The translations under genes and the position numbers were made by a program. A model generated the notes under the pieces. The model was not told the origin of the DNA and searched no databases. It saw nothing but the letters and a program-made list of their open reading frames with translations. Positions 61,801-64,000 of a DNA stretch of 64,000 nucleotides are shown here, piece after piece; within the stretch, counting starts at the first letter, position 1, and each line of letters starts with the position of its first letter. The DNA is from Jiulongibacter sediminis (GTDB lineage: Bacteria > Bacteroidota > Bacteroidia > Cytophagales > Spirosomataceae): positions 186,001-250,000 of the forward strand of contig NZ_LGTQ01000005.1 in the NCBI RefSeq assembly GCF_001306455.1, written 5' to 3'.

Positions 61801-64000
61801 TTACTGTTTTCAATGCCGCCGGATGTTCTGCCACAGCAACCATTTCGCTTACACTGGCCTTGCCGGCTCTCACAGTAAGTTCAAATTCGCCGGTTTGCGT
61901 CGGGAATTCCATTCAATTGAATTCAAGTGGGGGAATTAGCTATTCATGGCTGGGGCCGGGAGGGTTCTCGTCCGGAACAGCCAACACAACAATTTCGAGT
62001 GCTACTACAGCCAATGAAGGCTTTTACACACTCACTGTGGCCAACTCGCTGGGTTGTACGGCTACATCTACGGTAGAAGTCAATATTCTGACCAGTTCAC
62101 CTACGATCACAGGTACACCTGAAATTTGTGCCGGCGATACCCTGAAACTGGCTGGTGAAAACTGGATAGATTATTCGTGGACAGGCCCGAATGGTTTCTC
62201 TTCAACATTAGAAGAACCATTTATTGCCGATGCTTCCACAGCAGCTGATGGTACCTACTCGGTAACCGTCTCAAAGCCAGGCGGATGTACGGCTACGGCT
62301 ACTTTTGCGGTTATTGTGAATCCTTTGCCCACGATTACAATATCGGGTTCATCAACCCTTTGTCAGTTTGATGACCTTTCATTAACAGCCACGGGTGGAA
62401 TTTCATATACATGGACAGGACCTGAGGCATTTTCATCTTCTTCCTCAGGAGCATCCGTGAGTTCTATTGATACCTTGGAGCAGGGGTATTATGTAGTTGA
62501 AGTGACTGATGCAGAGGGTTGTGTAAATAAAGATTCCGTGAATGTTGTGGTCAATTATACCTTGGCAGAAGCAACAGGTAGCGAGATTGTTTGTTACGGT
62601 TCTACCATAAGTCTGGCTTCTAATACTGGTCAGAGTTACAGCTGGTCAGGCCCCAATGGTTTTAGTTCAACCGCTCAGACGGCTTCAATTTCGAATGTCG
62701 GGACGGTTAATTCCGGTGATTATATACTTGAAATAACTGGTACTAATTCCTGTGTCAACAGAGATACACTTTCGGTTGTGGTATCTGAGCCTAATGCTCA
62801 GATTGTAGCTGATTCAATTTATTGCGATCAGGAGTCGGTGGTTCTTGGTGGTCTTGGAGGTAACAGCTTTCAATGGTCGGGTCCTGCAGGTTTTAGTTCA
62901 ACACTCCAAAACCCGGCAATAGCCAAAATTATTCCTTCAAGATCAGGGTATTATTACCTTACAGTGACGGATTCAGCCTCTTGTGTGGATACAGATACCC
63001 TGTATATCACCATCAGAAACCTGCCCAATATCTCTGCATCTTCAAGCAATAATCCCGTTTGTTTGAATGAAACGTTGAATTTGAGTGCTTCCGGAGGAAT
63101 CTCCTATTTATGGTCTGGTCCAGATGGTTATGCCTCTGGTGATCAAAACGCCACTTTACCCAATATTCAGAATATTCATGCCGGCATGTTCTATGTACAG
63201 GGGACAGATGCTTACGGTTGTCAGAATATTGACAGCGTAGATGTAACTGTGAATCCTCTTCCAACAGTTATTGCTTTTGCAACTAATAATGATGTCTGTG
63301 TTGAAGATGTGATTGACCTTACGGCCTCCGGAGCTCAGTCATATTCCTGGCTATCGCCTGACGGAGCTACAAAGACTGGTTCAACCTGGGGGCGTAATAA
63401 CGTTACGCCGGCCATGTCCGGAAGTTACCTTGTAACAGGTACAAGTAGTCTGGGCTGTACTAATACGGCCACCACTTTTGTAACGGTTCACCCGTTCCCT
63501 GATCCACCAGCTGCTGCTGATGTCAATATCTGCGGTGCCGGAACGGCTACTCTTACAGCGTCAGGCTGTGTAGGGACGATCAATTGGTACGCCACCAATA
63601 ACACCAATACAGTTTTAGCAACTGGAAACACTTATACCACGCCGTATATGAACATCGGTGATGTGGAATATTATTATGCTGACTGCATCATTTACACCTG
63701 TGAAAGCCAGACCCGTTCCGAAGTCAGAGTAGAAGCTTTACAGCCTCCTTTTAATGTACAGGCGTCCACTACGGGTATCCATTGTGCTTATACAACGGCT
63801 ATTCTTTTTGGTAGTGCGGATAATGCTGTGGCTTACCGATGGGATGGCCCGAATGGTTTTACCAGTAATGCCCAGTCTCCCAAATTTGTAACATCACCGA
63901 GCTCGGATGGAATTTACACACTCACAGCCACTGCAGCGAACGGATGTACAGAAACGGCCACAACTGAATTGGTCATCAATACCGATTGTGGTAGTATTTG
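58875..64000 (+). CDS. Giant exported adhesin-like protein with Ig/PKD-like repeats (3' end outside window)
   Basis: Open from GTG 58875 to the last base, about 1,708 codons. An in-frame TAG directly precedes the GTG, and AAGTAAAAG lies upstream. Residues about 20-40 are a signal (FVFVLFAQNSFSQN). Residues about 42-205 look like a carbohydrate-binding jelly-roll (ELVENGDFD, YTFSVWVRDFW, DFAIDDVSII). Residues about 212-312 are CUB-like (CSGNFYDTGG, LEIFDG, SGWNATISC). From about 440 on, Ig/PKD-like repeats of about 78 residues recur, each with a Y-x-W-x-GP-x-G-F core, about 14 in view. A secretion tail (type IX) would be expected at the unseen C-terminus. Likely surface adhesin or gliding-type matrix protein. 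Confidence 0.88.
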   Translation, partial: MIKNDQKIYSPLAVTYSLPLWRVLAFVFVLFAQNSFSQNVQRELVENGDFDSNNTYRGYNSDVPTNYSNGGSGGSHEITSNPNNEWNWAPNFGDHTPGNNMMIVDGASWAGHRIWYNNFYLEAGRTYTFSVWVRDFWGGSNAGELYWSVGGSQVGTTVKAVDGVWTQLEVTFVATTTGFQTIAIHNNQGGNSGNDFAIDDVSIIEEISPTCSGNFYDTGGPFNDYSPNEDYYVTYCAPYGQRIRFTFNSFNTQNRDRLEIFDGIDQNADRIARIDKNHDGDVYTSSDNCLTFRFRSNSNGEGSGWNATISCVDDNECEDLSQLVINDLGGGADIDITAGATIYSNQLPTSWNLEAIVNGLSGSDDNNGVSVTFDITGDANTSNTENTQPYRSPNDNNPYNWGEGTYYITTTLYEDNGAGGKVCGLLETELIINECNLVGLNPTSNGPLCAGATLNFTSGTLPGGSTYSWVGPNGFTSSNETPSIPNVTTSATGIYTVTAEYDGCTATATVAVLVEQVPQAIVGLTEATCGLNDGAITFTFPDVSGRSGLEFSLNGGSSYLAQVPDNSGSVTYSGQAPGTYSLWVRWDNDECPVYLGDYTILQSRGTMNVTGDLGICIGESTTLTATLQNGVSPVNYSWGSGLGTGASKTVTPNMSTVYNVTATDASGCSATATVQVVVHNLPVVFPSSNSPVCGGGTLNLTSNSGFVSYLWTDPLNNTYTVKDPTISPVNVTYSGSYKVEVVDVNGCVNSDSTNVTVTSTMNPTASNTGPFCEGQTINLNATGGNSYGWVGPDAFSSSGASVSAGLATISKSGVYTVTATQSGSGCSATATTNVIVLSSSITASNDGPECSGGSVQLSVSGGGTTFTWAGPNGFSSTQQNPLISNINSNKEGTYTVTSNVTSSCPVSATTEITVFSLPNASVMDTVKVCTGDDANLTASGGISYQWVGPGGFSETNTSGNITVTNVTNAKSGIYTVTVFNAAGCSATATISLTLALPALTVSSNSPVCVGNSIQLNSSGGISYSWLGPGGFSSGTANTTISSATTANEGFYTLTVANSLGCTATSTVEVNILTSSPTITGTPEICAGDTLKLAGENWIDYSWTGPNGFSSTLEEPFIADASTAADGTYSVTVSKPGGCTATATFAVIVNPLPTITISGSSTLCQFDDLSLTATGGISYTWTGPEAFSSSSSGASVSSIDTLEQGYYVVEVTDAEGCVNKDSVNVVVNYTLAEATGSEIVCYGSTISLASNTGQSYSWSGPNGFSSTAQTASISNVGTVNSGDYILEITGTNSCVNRDTLSVVVSEPNAQIVADSIYCDQESVVLGGLGGNSFQWSGPAGFSSTLQNPAIAKIIPSRSGYYYLTVTDSASCVDTDTLYITIRNLPNISASSSNNPVCLNETLNLSASGGISYLWSGPDGYASGDQNATLPNIQNIHAGMFYVQGTDAYGCQNIDSVDVTVNPLPTVIAFATNNDVCVEDVIDLTASGAQSYSWLSPDGATKTGSTWGRNNVTPAMSGSYLVTGTSSLGCTNTATTFVTVHPFPDPPAAADVNICGAGTATLTASGCVGTINWYATNNTNTVLATGNTYTTPYMNIGDVEYYYADCIIYTCESQTRSEVRVEALQPPFNVQASTTGIHCAYTTAILFGSADNAVAYRWDGPNGFTSNAQSPKFVTSPSSDGIYTLTATAANGCTETATTELVINTDCGSI

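Overview
The window looks like chromosomal DNA of a Bacteroidota bacterium, probably of the order Cytophagales. Supporting signs are a fused aspartokinase/homoserine dehydrogenase ThrA, a TamL-type outer-membrane lipoprotein beside a TrmH methyltransferase, a YidC with a large periplasmic domain, WG-repeat and DUF349 proteins, large exported adhesin-like proteins with Ig/PKD-like repeats, and promoters of the Bacteroidota kind (-7 box TAnnTTTG; the best is TTTG-N19-TACTTTTG ahead of tRNA-Thr). Few genes have a Shine-Dalgarno sequence.

Layout. 1-13.7 kb is mainly housekeeping: the 3' end of a secreted protein, dapA and a PAP2 phosphatase; the opposing thrA-thrB-GNAT operon (no thrC); an ArsR-type regulator with a palindromic operator candidate; tamL divergent from trmH; pdxH; and a DUF349 protein. 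tRNA-Thr(TGT) with its promoter and terminator lies at 13.8-13.97 kb.

14.4-28.3 kb is the accessory part. A run of six exported proteins (kelch propeller, DUF3237, di-haem cytochrome, OmpA-like protein, two alpha/beta hydrolases, one of which has lost catalytic residues) is followed by a zone rich in repeats. That zone holds four copies of a hairpin-rich element with inverted ends, a 270-bp tandem duplication, a 21-bp-periodic minisatellite encoding heptads, a papain-like lipoprotein, a DUF3626 gene broken by one in-frame TAA, and a 1225-residue, A+T-rich protein with an N-terminal SEC-C zinc motif and a C-terminal PD-(D/E)XK nuclease motif. The last is the best candidate for an undescribed system.

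28.4-35.5 kb holds a molybdenum hydroxylase pair (IorA/IorB type), a Tat-exported Gfo/Idh/MocA oxidoreductase with an NTF2-TolB propeller protein, and a divergent NrtR/AraR-type regulator with a palindrome between, suggesting a locally regulated sugar-related locus. 35.7-58.7 kb returns to common genes: WG-repeat protein, ABC exporter, glycosyltransferase, hemL, LppC-like protein, yidC, SDR, ThuA-like protein, hslV, aldehyde dehydrogenase, XRE/LexA-like regulator, menE with a Rieske lipoprotein, DUF2452, two tandem paralogous exported coiled-coil proteins, MarC, a SerC-like aminotransferase and a three-gene exported LVIVD cluster. From 58.9 kb to the end runs one giant exported protein with about 14 Ig/PKD-like repeats that continues past the window.

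All calls come from reading the sequence; no database search was run.
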